A stretch of DNA of 39,622 bases, taken from the NCBI GenBank assembly GCA_035505995.1, contig DATJQF010000108.1, positions 1 through 39,622 on the forward strand, in the 5' to 3' direction. Positions 1 to 8,255 of the stretch are shown piece by piece. The notes under the pieces were generated by a model. The model was not told the DNA's origin and did not search any database. It saw only the letters and a list, made by a program, of their open reading frames with translations. How positions within the stretch are numbered: the first letter of the stretch is position 1; the number at the start of each line of letters is the position of its first letter. The position numbers and the translations under genes are program-made. Source of the DNA: DATJQF01 sp035505995 (GTDB taxonomy: Bacteria > Bacteroidota > Bacteroidia > Bacteroidales > FEN-979).

Positions 1-560
1 GCCCGGAAACTCCGGAGGGCCGAATCCGGAAGGTTCTTTTTCAAAAAGGCGGCACCGGTATTGACCTCCAGCCTTGCCAGCGAAACCGGATCCGCCGGGC
101 CGTGCAGCAAATAGATGATCTTTGCCTCCCGGTAATAGGACAACGCCCTGTCGGGATTTCCTGATTCCGCATAAACACCGCCGAGATCGCCCAGCAGCTG
201 TGCAGCAACCACGGAGTACTTCTCCTCCCGGGAGCGAAGCAGGAACAGAGCCTGCTCATAATACCCGATCGCGAGGGCAAAATCCTCGTCCAGGAAGGCG
301 ATCGCGCCCAGGTTGAGGTAGGACTCCGCTTTCATCAAAGTATCGCTGCGAAAGAGCGGAAGAGCCTGGCTAAAGGCTGCTCTCGCCCCCCTGAGATCCT
401 CTTCCAGGAAGCAGGAAACCCCCTGCCGGAAAAGCGTTCCCGCCCGGTCCGTTTCCCCGTTTTCCTGGGCATACAGGGTTGAGACGAACAGGAAGAGAGA
501 GGACAGGATAGCCGGCAGGATAAAAGATCTTCGGGGATTCAGGTGAAAAAGAAGACGCAT
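1..560 (-). CDS. TPR-repeat exported protein (3' end outside window)
   Basis: The frame is open from an ATG at 560 to the left edge, giving 186 residues of the N-terminal part. Residues 1-31 form a signal peptide (basic start, hydrophobic stretch about 12-28, then LYA before Gln). From about residue 35 the protein is helical, with tetratricopeptide-like helix pairs, for example YLNLGAIAFL...AIGYYEQALFLL (81-108) and LLGDLGGVYAESGNPDRALSYY (split over 122-143). TPRs are protein-binding scaffolds. The start lies 9 bases after the stop of the membrane protein at 570-1349, so the gene is the third of a sigma-factor operon. In Bacteroidota such TPR proteins beside ECF genes often carry a C-terminal CHAT (caspase-like) domain. 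That part would lie beyond the edge, so this is inference only. Confidence 0.8.
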   Translation of the reverse strand, partial: MRLLFHLNPRRSFILPAILSSLFLFVSTLYAQENGETDRAGTLFRQGVSCFLEEDLRGARAAFSQALPLFRSDTLMKAESYLNLGAIAFLDEDFALAIGYYEQALFLLRSREEKYSVVAAQLLGDLGGVYAESGNPDRALSYYREAKIIYLLHGPADPVSLARLEVNTGAAFLKKNLPDSALRSFR

Positions 561-569
561 CGCCCAAAG

Positions 570-1349
570 TTAGAGGATTTTGAATTTTCCCATATGAACC
601 AGCTCTTCATTCCGGGTGATCTTGAAATAATACAACCCTGCAGGCAGCGATCCTATGGTTACGGAAGCCGCCGTTCCTACCGGACGGACGGGCCCTGCAA
701 CGGTTCGTCCCCGGTTATCCATGATCCGGATCTCGACCGGATCCTGCCCTTCCTGCTTCCAGGAAAAGTCCAGCGAGCTCTTTCCCCTGAAAACGACCGT
801 ATCCTTTGGAGCCAGGAGCAGGAAGGTGCCGTTGCGGATCGTGGCGGACAGCAGGCTCTCAAAAGCAGGGTTGGGCCTGAAATTCTCCGCCATGAGCTTT
901 TCATCCTTCTGCATCCGCTGGGTTACCCGGGTTGCAGAGTCTTTGCCCGGATGCGGTTTGTTTTTATCCGGGATCCCGGGAAGGGAATCCCCCAGCAAGC
1001 CGGATTCATTCCGCTCAGGATAGGAAGGGGCTTTTGAATACCAGAACAGGAGAAAGGCCATTCCGGCTATCAGGACCAGCATGGCTGCCAGCAGCAGGTA
1101 CCGGAGGGGATCTTTCCGGCCGTTCTCCTGCTTCTGCCGGTATTTCCGGCCGGCCGTCCTCATCTTTTTCCTGAGCTCCAGGGCCTCTTCGTCTTTCAGG
1201 GATTCATCCAGGTCGTGGTCCAGGCGGACTTCTTCCTGCAATCTTGGATTGTCTTTCAGCAGCCGCAGGAACTTTTCCAGCTCTTCTCCCTGCAGGGTAT
1301 GCTGATTATACCGGTCGATCCACTCCGGCAGTTTTTCCCGGTCACTCAT
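570..1349 (-). CDS. Single-pass membrane protein, candidate anti-sigma regulator
   Basis: A 259-residue protein whose ATG lies inside the end of the upstream ECF sigma gene (8-base overlap), which suggests translational coupling. Residues 1-80 are charged and helical, in the style of Bacteroidota sigma regulators (LPEWIDRYNQHTL..., GEELEKFLRLLKDNP). No Cys/His zinc-finger pattern is present. One membrane helix covers about 82-104. Residues 105-150 look like a flexible linker. Residues 155-259 form a predicted beta-sandwich (FSWKQEGQDPVEIRIMDN, LPAGLYYFKITRNEELVHMG) that would face the periplasm. The order cytoplasmic helices, membrane helix, periplasmic sensor fits an anti-sigma factor, but this rests on layout and position; no diagnostic motif was seen. 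Confidence 0.75.
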   Translation of the reverse strand: MSDREKLPEWIDRYNQHTLQGEELEKFLRLLKDNPRLQEEVRLDHDLDESLKDEEALELRKKMRTAGRKYRQKQENGRKDPLRYLLLAAMLVLIAGMAFLLFWYSKAPSYPERNESGLLGDSLPGIPDKNKPHPGKDSATRVTQRMQKDEKLMAENFRPNPAFESLLSATIRNGTFLLLAPKDTVVFRGKSSLDFSWKQEGQDPVEIRIMDNRGRTVAGPVRPVGTAASVTIGSLPAGLYYFKITRNEELVHMGKFKIL

Positions 1350-1935
1350 AATGCATCAGATTTTTACATTGGGGGTCTTTCAGGATTCTTTTCCGGAGCA
1401 TATTCTTGCACAGGTATTTCCGGGTCTTAACGGCCTGGTCGTCCCGGAACCCCAGCATGGAAGCGATCTCCCTGAAAGGGACCTTCTTCAGGAAGAGCAT
1501 CAGGATCTTCTGGCAATCCTCGGGCAGGGATAGAAAATGATGCTGGTATATCCGGGTCCGCTCCAGCTTCTCTTCATCGATGCCCAGGGGATCCGGGTCG
1601 TAGGAGGGGTCGGACTCATGAACCAGGTTGTCCTGGTACAGAAGCCGCCATTTCCGGTCGAGCCTTTGCAGCCAGATATTCCGGCAGATACTGTAGAAAT
1701 AGGTCTTCAGGCTGCATTTCAGGATGAGATCCCCTTCGCAGCTTTTCTGGAAGAGCACCATGATGCCGTCCTGGAAGACGTCTTCCGCATCCTCGTAGCT
1801 GCCGGAGTTCTTGGTGACGAACGACTTCGCCAGCGGGAAATATTCCCGGTAAAGGAACCGGATACAATCGGCCCGCTTCTCCCGTAAGCCCCGGATGACT
1901 GCACCGTCGGAAAAATAGATCATGCTCCGCAACAT
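1342..1935 (-). CDS. ECF RNA polymerase sigma factor
   Basis: A 197-residue sigma-70 family protein of the extracytoplasmic-function type. Region 2 is visible around residues 27-95: the acidic core-binding stretch is YEDAEDVFQDGIMVLF (47-62), followed by LKTYFYSICRNIWLQRL. Region 4 is at about 133-185, with the promoter -35 reading helix-turn-helix in LSLPEDCQKILMLF, VPFREIASMLGF and AVKTRKYLCKNML. Translation starts at ATG 1935 or at the in-frame ATG 1923 (MIYFSDG), which may be the true start. It heads an operon with the membrane protein at 570-1349 and the TPR protein at 1-560. Its target genes cannot be told from the window. Confidence 0.9.
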   Translation of the reverse strand: MLRSMIYFSDGAVIRGLREKRADCIRFLYREYFPLAKSFVTKNSGSYEDAEDVFQDGIMVLFQKSCEGDLILKCSLKTYFYSICRNIWLQRLDRKWRLLYQDNLVHESDPSYDPDPLGIDEEKLERTRIYQHHFLSLPEDCQKILMLFLKKVPFREIASMLGFRDDQAVKTRKYLCKNMLRKRILKDPQCKNLMHYE

Positions 1936-1991
1936 GGCACCTTAATCGTCCGGGAAGGGCAAAGGTGAAGGATTGTTAATAACTTTTTTTT

Positions 1992-4106
1992 CTATTTCTT
2001 AAAATCCATCCCGAGGTTATAGAAGATGAACGACCACATATCGGTGGCTTCGTCGATCAGCTTGGCCGTCGGCTTTCCCCCGCCGTGACCGGCTTTGGTG
2101 TCGATCCGCACCAGCACCGGGTTGGGGCCCGCGTTATCCTCCTGAAGGGTGGCCATGAACTTGAAGGTGTGGGCCGGGACCACCCGGTCGTCGTGGTCGG
2201 CCGTGAACGCCAGCGTAGCCGGGTAATTCACTCCTTTCTTCAGATTATGCAACGGGGAATATTTGTAGAGATAGGTGAACCCTTCCTTGTTGTCGCTGGT
2301 GCCGTAATCGCCCGCCCAGGCATGGCCGATCGTGAATTTGTGATACCGGAGCATATCCATCACCCCGACCTGGGGGATGGCCACCTTGAAGAGATCGGGG
2401 CGCTGGGTCATCACGGCGCCGATGAGAAGCCCGCCGTTGGATCCGCCCACCATCGCCAGCTTTTCCGGGCAGGTGTATTTTTCCGAGATCAGGTATTCGG
2501 CGGCCGCGATGAAATCATCGAAAACATTCTGCTTCTTCTCCTTCGTACCCGACTTATGCCAGTCTTCACCGAATTCGCCTCCCCCGCGGAGGTTCACCAG
2601 GGCATAGATCCCGCCGTTCTCCAGGAACACCGTGCGGCTGATGCTGAAATTCGGGGTCATGCTGATGTTGAATCCGCCATAGCCGTAAAGCAGGGTGGGG
2701 TTCTTGCCGTTCAGCTCGGTGCCCTTCTTATACACGATGAACATCGGGACGGAGGTCTTGTCCTTGCTGAGGAACCAGACCTGCTTGGTTTCGTATTCTT
2801 CCCCCTTGAAATCGATCTCCGGCTGGCGGTAAATGACGGATTTGTTCTCTTTGGCGTCGTATTTGAAGACCGTCGTCGGATACCGGAATCCCGTGAATCC
2901 GTAGAACGCAATGTTATCTCCTCGCTTGCTGCTGAACCCGGAAACAGTGCCCAGCCCCGGCAGCTCGATCTCGTGCAGGAACTTCCCGCTCAGGTCGTAC
3001 ACAAAGGATTTGTTCACCGCATTCTGCATGTAGGTGGCCACCATCAGGTCGCCGACCAGGTCGGCCGATTCGAGAACATCGTTTTCTTCGGGGATGAGGG
3101 TCTTCCAGTCTTTGGGGTCCGGCCTGGCCGGATCCATGAGGATGAGCTTTTTCTTGGGAGCCATGAAATTGGTAACGATCAGGAATTTATCCCCGATATT
3201 GTCCAGCACGCTGTATTCATAATCAAATCCCTCCGCCAGCTTCTTAAAAGGCATATCCTTTTTGGCCGTCAGGTCCTTATAATACAAGGCAACGCCATCC
3301 GTGGTTTCCGATTCGTACATAAAAAGGTAATGCTCGTCCTCGGTGACCTGGGTATTGTAGCTTCTTTTAGGCTCTTTCGGGTTCTCGTACACCAGCTTAT
3401 CCTCCGCCTGAGCGGTTCCCAGCGTGTGGAAATAGACCTTGTGATTCTGGTTCTGGCTGGAGAGCTCCTGCCCGGGTGCCGGCTGTGCGAACCGGCTGTA
3501 ATAGAATCCGTCCCCTTTCCAGGCCATTCCGGAGAATTTCACCCATTTGAGCGTGTCGGGAAGATGCTTCCCGGTCCCGATCTCCATCACGCAGACCTCG
3601 TTCCAGTCGCTCCCGCTGCGGGAGATGCTGTAGGCAAGATATTTCCCTCCGTGCGAAGGGGAAAGTCCCGCCAGGGCGATCGTCCCGTCGGGGGAGAGGG
3701 TATTGGGGTCCAGCAGCACCTTCGGCTGGCCGTCAAGTCCTTTCATGACATACAGCACCGACTGGTTCTGGAGGCCGTCATTCTTGAAATAGAAATACCA
3801 AGGTCCTTCCCGGAAGGGAACCCCGTATTTCGGAAAATTCCAGATCTTGGTCAGGCGCTCATGGATCTTGTTCCGGAACGGGATCTTCTCCAGGTAAGCG
3901 AAGGTAACCTCATTCTCGGCTTTGACCCAATCGGCGGTTTCCCGCGAAGTGTCGTTCTCCAGCCACCGGTAAGGATCGGCGACTTTCGTCCCGAAATAAT
4001 TATCCACCGTGTCCACTTTCCGGGCGACGGGGTAGGTAAGGGTATGCTTACAGGCGGTCATGGCAAAGATCCCGCAAGCAACCAGAAGAAATAAAAGCTT
4101 TTTCAT
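1992..4106 (-). CDS. Prolyl oligopeptidase (S9A), predicted lipoprotein
   Basis: A 704-residue serine peptidase that cuts short peptides after proline. The N-terminal propeller part (about 25-430) opens with the family signature DPYRWLEND (44-52). The C-terminal alpha/beta-hydrolase holds the triad: Ser556 in GGSNGG, Asp639 in DHDDRVVP and His674 in AGHGGG. The tyrosines of YGYGGFN (474-480) supply the oxyanion site in this family. Length matches the usual 680-720. Residues 1-19 are a lipoprotein signal with lipobox MTAC (Cys19), so the enzyme should be membrane-anchored in the cell envelope, unlike the cytosolic animal enzyme. It lies 56 bases upstream of the ECF sigma gene on the same strand; nothing shows that they share a transcript. 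Confidence 0.95.
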   Translation of the reverse strand: MKKLLFLLVACGIFAMTACKHTLTYPVARKVDTVDNYFGTKVADPYRWLENDTSRETADWVKAENEVTFAYLEKIPFRNKIHERLTKIWNFPKYGVPFREGPWYFYFKNDGLQNQSVLYVMKGLDGQPKVLLDPNTLSPDGTIALAGLSPSHGGKYLAYSISRSGSDWNEVCVMEIGTGKHLPDTLKWVKFSGMAWKGDGFYYSRFAQPAPGQELSSQNQNHKVYFHTLGTAQAEDKLVYENPKEPKRSYNTQVTEDEHYLFMYESETTDGVALYYKDLTAKKDMPFKKLAEGFDYEYSVLDNIGDKFLIVTNFMAPKKKLILMDPARPDPKDWKTLIPEENDVLESADLVGDLMVATYMQNAVNKSFVYDLSGKFLHEIELPGLGTVSGFSSKRGDNIAFYGFTGFRYPTTVFKYDAKENKSVIYRQPEIDFKGEEYETKQVWFLSKDKTSVPMFIVYKKGTELNGKNPTLLYGYGGFNISMTPNFSISRTVFLENGGIYALVNLRGGGEFGEDWHKSGTKEKKQNVFDDFIAAAEYLISEKYTCPEKLAMVGGSNGGLLIGAVMTQRPDLFKVAIPQVGVMDMLRYHKFTIGHAWAGDYGTSDNKEGFTYLYKYSPLHNLKKGVNYPATLAFTADHDDRVVPAHTFKFMATLQEDNAGPNPVLVRIDTKAGHGGGKPTAKLIDEATDMWSFIFYNLGMDFKK

Positions 4107-4361
4107 AGGGATATTTTTTAAAAAAAGGGATCACTGTGAGGGGGACAACCAACAGATTATATGACGGAGTAAATTTATGTAAAAAAACGGGAAAATAAAA
4201 CCGGGCTGCCCTAAAAAACGCAGCCCCCGTTCTCCTTTTCTGTCTCTTTATCCCATTTTTGACAAAAGAGGAGGGTCGGGGGCATATGTTCCATTAACCA
4301 AAACCAACTAAAAGACACCCGAATCTCATCCGGTTGCCTGGATTCCCTTAAAAAAGATTGA
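4107..4361. other. Intergenic gap, 255 bases
   Basis: The gap lies between urocanase and prolyl oligopeptidase, both on the minus strand. It is AT-rich and holds the terminator at 4203-4226. The rest should contain the peptidase promoter, but I see no clear TAnnTTTG match there and no small gene. Confidence 0.6.
4203..4226 (-). terminator. Rho-independent terminator after urocanase
   Basis: GGGCTGC (4203-4209) pairs perfectly with GCAGCCC (4220-4226) across a 10-base loop. Read on the minus strand the hairpin is followed by a T-rich run (GGTTTTATTTTCCCG, then seven T). It would end transcripts of the urocanase gene before the peptidase gene. Confidence 0.75.
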
Positions 4362-6365
4362 TTATTTCAGCGATCTTTCAATGAGATCCTCGTCAGCCGC
4401 GTTGGGCAGGGTCACCTTCAGCCCCGGTTCGCCGTCCATGGCCCGCCGGATCGCCTGGATGGCCTCGCTGTTCCTGGCCCACGCTCTCCGTGCGATCCCG
4501 TTGTTGACGTCCCAGTGCAGCATCGACCGGATCCGCCGGGCGGCTGCTTCGGTCCCGTCCAGCACCATCCCGAACCCGCCGTTGATCACCTCGCCCCATC
4601 CGACGCCGCCCCCGTTGTGGATCGATACCCAGGTGGCTCCCCGGAATGCATCGCCGATCACGTTCTGGGTGGCCATGTCGGCCGTGAAACGGGAACCGTC
4701 ATAAATATTGGAGGTCTCGCGGAACGGGGAATCGGTCCCGGATACATCGTGGTGATCCCTTCCGATCACCACCGGGGCCGTGATCTTCCCGGAGCGGACG
4801 GCCTCGTTAAAGGCGGCCGCGATCCGCGTTCTTCCTTCACAATCGGCATACAGGATCCTGGCCTGGGAACCGACGACCAGGTTATTCCGGGCCGCTTCCC
4901 GGATCCAGCGGATATTATCGGCCATCTGCATCCTGATCTCTTCCGGCGCCCCCGCGGAGATCTCCTCCAGCACCTTAGCTGCGAGGACATCGGTGATGGC
5001 CAGGTCTTCCGGCCGGCCTGAGGTACAGACCCAGCGAAAGGGACCGAAGCCCCAGTCGAAATACAGGGGGCCCATGATATCCTCCACATACGAGGGATAC
5101 CGGAACCTCCCGTCGGGACGGAAGATATCGGCACCGGCCCTCCCCGATTCCAGCAGGAATGCATTCCCGTAATCAAAAAAGTACATCCCTTTCCCGGTGA
5201 TCCGGTTGATGGCTGCCACCTGCCGGCGCAAAGACTGCCGGACGGCTTCCCGGAATTTTTCCGGGTACTTCACCATCATCTCGTTGGACTCTTCGAACGA
5301 TTGGCCCGCCGGATAGTATCCTCCCGCCCAGGGGTTGTGAAGGGAGGTCTGGTCGGAACCCAGCTCGACCGGGATGCCTTTTTCCGCCAGCTGTTCCCAG
5401 AGGTCCACGATGTTTCCCCGGTAAGCGATCGAAACGGCTTCCTTTTTCCCGCGGGCATCCTCCATCCGCTTCAGCACCTCGCCCGGCTTCCCGTACACCT
5501 CGTCTACCCATCCCTGGGAATGCCTTTTTTCAACGGCTTTGGGGTTGATCTCCGCGATCACACCCACGGCTCCGGCAATAACGGCCGCTTTGGCCTGTGC
5601 TCCCGACATGCCCCCCAACCCGGAAGAAACAAAAACTTTTCCGCCGGTATCCCCGGCGCTGTGCAGGCGGGCTGCGTTCATCACGGTGATGGTCGTGCCG
5701 TGGACGATCCCCTGGGGACCGATATACATGTAGGAGCCGGCCGTCATCTGCCCGTACTGCGTGACCCCAAGGGCATTATATCTTTCCCAATCGTCCTGCG
5801 AGGAATAATTGGGGATCATCATCCCGTTGGTCACCACCACCCGCGGAGCATCGGGGTGGGAAGGGAACAACCCCAGCGGGTGACCGGAATACATGATCAG
5901 GGTCTGCCCGTCGGTCATCTCCGCGAGGTACTTCATCGTGAGCAGGTACTGTGCCCAGTTCTGGAACACCGCCCCGTTGCCCCCGTAGGTGATCAGCTCA
6001 TAGGGGTGCTGGGCGACCGCAGGATCGAGATTGTTCTGGATCATCAGCATGATGGCCGCCGCCTGGGGGGTCCGGCAGGGATATTCCCGGATGTTCCGGG
6101 CATGCATGGGATAAGCCGGACGGAAACGGTACATATAAATGCGGCCCAGCTGTTTAAGCTCCCGGGCAAATTCGGGAGCGAGAACCGCATGATGCCGCGG
6201 ATCGAAATAACGGAGGGCGTTCTTCAGGGCAAGCTTCTTCTCCTCCTGGGTCAGGATGTCTTTCCGGGCCGGGGCATGGCTGATCCCGGGATCCTGCGGA
6301 GGCGGTCCGGGAAGGATGTCCGGAATGCCCTGCAGGATGCTTTGCTGAAATGTCTGGAGATCCAT
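4362..6365 (-). CDS. hutU: Urocanate hydratase (urocanase)
   Basis: A 667-residue urocanase. It uses tightly bound NAD+ as an electrophile to hydrate urocanate to imidazolonepropionate, the second step of histidine breakdown, in the cytoplasm. Family signatures are plain: ITYGGNGAVFQNWAQY, MYSGHPLGLFPSHPDAPR, TNGMMIPNYSSQDDWERY, YGQMTAGSYMYIGPQG and, near the active site, FRWVCTSGRPEDL with the conserved Cys. It is longer than the about 555-residue enzyme of E. coli relatives and fits the longer form with an extra N-terminal segment. It follows an ECF sigma gene by 42 bases on the same strand. None of the other histidine-utilisation genes (hutH, hutI, ftcD/hutG) lies in the window. Confidence 0.97.
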   Translation of the reverse strand: MDLQTFQQSILQGIPDILPGPPPQDPGISHAPARKDILTQEEKKLALKNALRYFDPRHHAVLAPEFARELKQLGRIYMYRFRPAYPMHARNIREYPCRTPQAAAIMLMIQNNLDPAVAQHPYELITYGGNGAVFQNWAQYLLTMKYLAEMTDGQTLIMYSGHPLGLFPSHPDAPRVVVTNGMMIPNYSSQDDWERYNALGVTQYGQMTAGSYMYIGPQGIVHGTTITVMNAARLHSAGDTGGKVFVSSGLGGMSGAQAKAAVIAGAVGVIAEINPKAVEKRHSQGWVDEVYGKPGEVLKRMEDARGKKEAVSIAYRGNIVDLWEQLAEKGIPVELGSDQTSLHNPWAGGYYPAGQSFEESNEMMVKYPEKFREAVRQSLRRQVAAINRITGKGMYFFDYGNAFLLESGRAGADIFRPDGRFRYPSYVEDIMGPLYFDWGFGPFRWVCTSGRPEDLAITDVLAAKVLEEISAGAPEEIRMQMADNIRWIREAARNNLVVGSQARILYADCEGRTRIAAAFNEAVRSGKITAPVVIGRDHHDVSGTDSPFRETSNIYDGSRFTADMATQNVIGDAFRGATWVSIHNGGGVGWGEVINGGFGMVLDGTEAAARRIRSMLHWDVNNGIARRAWARNSEAIQAIRRAMDGEPGLKVTLPNAADEDLIERSLK

Positions 6366-6407
6366 AGGTTCGGAATAAATTCAGGCAGGAAAAGCGGGGA
6401 ACGGGGT

Positions 6408-7013
6408 TCAGATCGTTTCCTGGGTGTCCTTGAGAACATTATGCAGGAATTCACGGGCCCGGAAAAGCTGGGCCTTGACGGTTCCCACGGGCAGTTCCAG
6501 GTTGGTCGCGATCTCTTCATAGGAGTACTCCCGGAAATACCTCATCTCGATCAGGCACCGGTAGTGCGGCTTCAGTTTTTCCACGACCTCCCTCATCATC
6601 CGCACTTTTTGCTTGGCCATGATCCTTTCATCCGGGCCGGGCAGCTCAGAAGGGATGTTGGAGGGATACCCGTCCTGGTCTGTGTCTTCGGTGGTGGAGG
6701 TGGCATACTGGATCCGCCGGCTTTTCCTCATGAAATCAATGCAGTTATTGGCGGCTATCTTGAAGAGCCAGGTGCTGAAAGCATAATCGGGCGTATACTG
6801 ATGAAGGTTCTTGAAAGCCTTTCCGAATGCCTCGATGGTCAGGTCGTCCGCATCTTCCGGACTGTTGGTCATTTTCAGCATCATGAAATAGAGGGAATCC
6901 CGGTAATTGTTCAGCAACTCGGCATAGGCTTTCTGATCTCCCTGCCCGATGGCAAGCTGGACCAGGCGGAAATCGCGCTGTGCTTTTTCAGTCAGGTGCG
7001 GATTTACTTCCAT
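6408..7013 (-). CDS. ECF RNA polymerase sigma factor
   Basis: A 201-residue sigma-70 family protein. Region 2 spans about 28-97, with SPEDADDLTIEAFGKAFKNL (51-70) binding core polymerase and FSTWLFKIAANNCIDFMRK forming the -10 reading helix. Region 4 spans about 145-195, with the helix-turn-helix in YSYEEIATNLELPVGTVKAQ. A charged linker (about 100-130) joins them. The start overlaps the end of the glycosyltransferase gene by 10 bases, so the two are probably translated from one message; urocanase follows 42 bases later. No anti-sigma gene is adjacent. Region 4 resembles the widespread RpoE-like ECFs, but no regulon can be assigned. Confidence 0.93.
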   Translation of the reverse strand: MEVNPHLTEKAQRDFRLVQLAIGQGDQKAYAELLNNYRDSLYFMMLKMTNSPEDADDLTIEAFGKAFKNLHQYTPDYAFSTWLFKIAANNCIDFMRKSRRIQYATSTTEDTDQDGYPSNIPSELPGPDERIMAKQKVRMMREVVEKLKPHYRCLIEMRYFREYSYEEIATNLELPVGTVKAQLFRAREFLHNVLKDTQETI

Positions 7014-8137
7014 CGGTCAGGCTTCGCAAAGAGATTAGACAAAAAAACCCCGCTGTTGATCAGCAACAGCATCGGTTCATAAAAAATCACATAAGGCCAT
7101 AGTCGCTTCTCATCCAGGTTGTTAAAGCATTTCCTGAATATGATCCACTGACTTGTTAGCCGGATAACAAATATAGTAAAAAGAAAATAAATGTTATATA
7201 GGAATATAAATAAAAGAATTAATGACAGGTAAAATAGGATCTGGCTTCCCAGGTAACTGCCCAGGAGGAATTTATGAAGGGGCCGGTAGAACCGGCCGGT
7301 GGAGAGATGACGCTTCTTCTGCAGCCTCCACCCGCGGAAGGTAGTTTTGGGATCCGAGTAGGTAAAACCTTCCGGGCGGATATTGATCCGGGTGTTATTT
7401 TTCCGGGCCACCCGGTTGATGAAAAGGTCGTCGTCCCCCGAGGGGATCCGGTAATGGGACGTGAAGCCCTTGTTCTCGAAAAAGAGGGATTTCCGGTATG
7501 CCATGTTCCGGCCTACCCCCATATAGGGAATTCCGGCCAGGCAATAGGAAAGGTACTGGACGGCGATGTGGGCCGTATCGAAGCGGATCAGGCGGTTGAG
7601 GAACCCCGGTTTCCGCGTATATCCCCCATAACCGAGCACGATCCCCGTCCCTTCCCGGAACGACTGCTCCATGGCCGAGATCCAGCCTCGGCCGGCCGGA
7701 CGGCAGTCGGCATCGGTAACCAGGATCAACTCCCGGCTGGCCGATTTAATGCCGATCGAAAGAGGAAATTTCTTTCCGGAAAAGAAATTAAGGTTCTCCC
7801 GGATCTCCACGATCTTGAGGTTCGGGTGCTGTTCCGCCAGCCGGGATAACAGGAAGCTGCTGTCGTCGTCGGAAGCATGGTTCACCACCACGACCTCGAA
7901 GTCGGGATGGTCCTGGTCCAGGATCAGCGGCAGGTTCTCCTGCAGATGGTGATGTTCGTTCCGGGCGCAGATCACCACCGAAACGCCCTGATGCGGCAGG
8001 GGCTCTCCCTTCTCCCGGTACCAGGCAAGCCTGGAAAAAATCCCCCAGTAGAAAAGGAGCTGTATGGCCAGGGAAACAAGCAGGAGAATGAAAAGGATCA
8101 GCAGGAGCAGGTCAGAAGCCGGCAGGGATGCGGACAT
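7004..8137 (-). CDS. Membrane glycosyltransferase, family 2
   Basis: A 377-residue GT-A enzyme with an N-terminal membrane helix (about 8-35) and hydrophobic C-terminal segments (about 297-330 and 350-372). The catalytic domain (about 50-280) has the nucleotide-sugar binding start VSVVICARNE (52-61), a SDDDS acidic patch (89-93), the metal-binding TDADCRP (141-147), SGDDD (233-237) for the catalytic base, and KKRHLST (274-280) where processive enzymes have QxxRW. It probably adds a sugar to a lipid or exported glycan at the inner membrane; donor and acceptor are unknown. A TAACTTTG promoter box lies at 8166-8173. It is first in a run with the ECF sigma factor and urocanase. Confidence 0.88.
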   Translation of the reverse strand: MSASLPASDLLLLILFILLLVSLAIQLLFYWGIFSRLAWYREKGEPLPHQGVSVVICARNEHHHLQENLPLILDQDHPDFEVVVVNHASDDDSSFLLSRLAEQHPNLKIVEIRENLNFFSGKKFPLSIGIKSASRELILVTDADCRPAGRGWISAMEQSFREGTGIVLGYGGYTRKPGFLNRLIRFDTAHIAVQYLSYCLAGIPYMGVGRNMAYRKSLFFENKGFTSHYRIPSGDDDLFINRVARKNNTRINIRPEGFTYSDPKTTFRGWRLQKKRHLSTGRFYRPLHKFLLGSYLGSQILFYLSLILLFIFLYNIYFLFTIFVIRLTSQWIIFRKCFNNLDEKRLWPYVIFYEPMLLLINSGVFLSNLFAKPDRWK

Positions 8138-8165
8138 TTAACATCATTTAACAGGATTAGCCCGG

Positions 8166-8173
8166 CAAAGTTA
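8166..8173 (-). promoter_or_regulatory. Candidate -7 box for the glycosyltransferase
   Basis: The minus strand reads TAACTTTG, an exact match to the Bacteroidota -7 consensus TAnnTTTG, about 29 bases before the start codon. No clear -33 TTG was seen at the usual spacing, so support is moderate. Confidence 0.4.
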
Positions 8174-8194
8174 TCCTAATAATTGATTTAAAAT

Positions 8195-8202
8195 TACCTT
8201 TG
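8195..8202 (+). promoter_or_regulatory. Candidate -7 box for tgt
   Basis: TACCTTTG matches TAnnTTTG and lies 53 bases before the tgt ATG. It stands back to back with the divergent box at 8166-8173. No convincing -33 element is visible. Confidence 0.4.
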
Positions 8203-8255
8203 TTTAACATTTTCCGGAACTTAAATTTCTCAGGCAGGGCTTGCCTTTTTCACCT

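Noticed and set aside
2085..4094. A 669-codon open frame antisense to the prolyl oligopeptidase gene
   Set aside because: It mirrors the GC-biased codon pattern of the real gene, has no recognisable domain, and the opposite strand encodes an intact enzyme with its triad.
5301..7082. A 593-codon plus-strand frame across urocanase, the ECF sigma gene and part of the glycosyltransferase gene
   Set aside because: It runs through three well-supported genes on the other strand and has no signal or domain.
8241..8255. TTG start five codons upstream of the tgt ATG
   Set aside because: The family N-terminus begins at MEFRI; the added MPFSP has no support.
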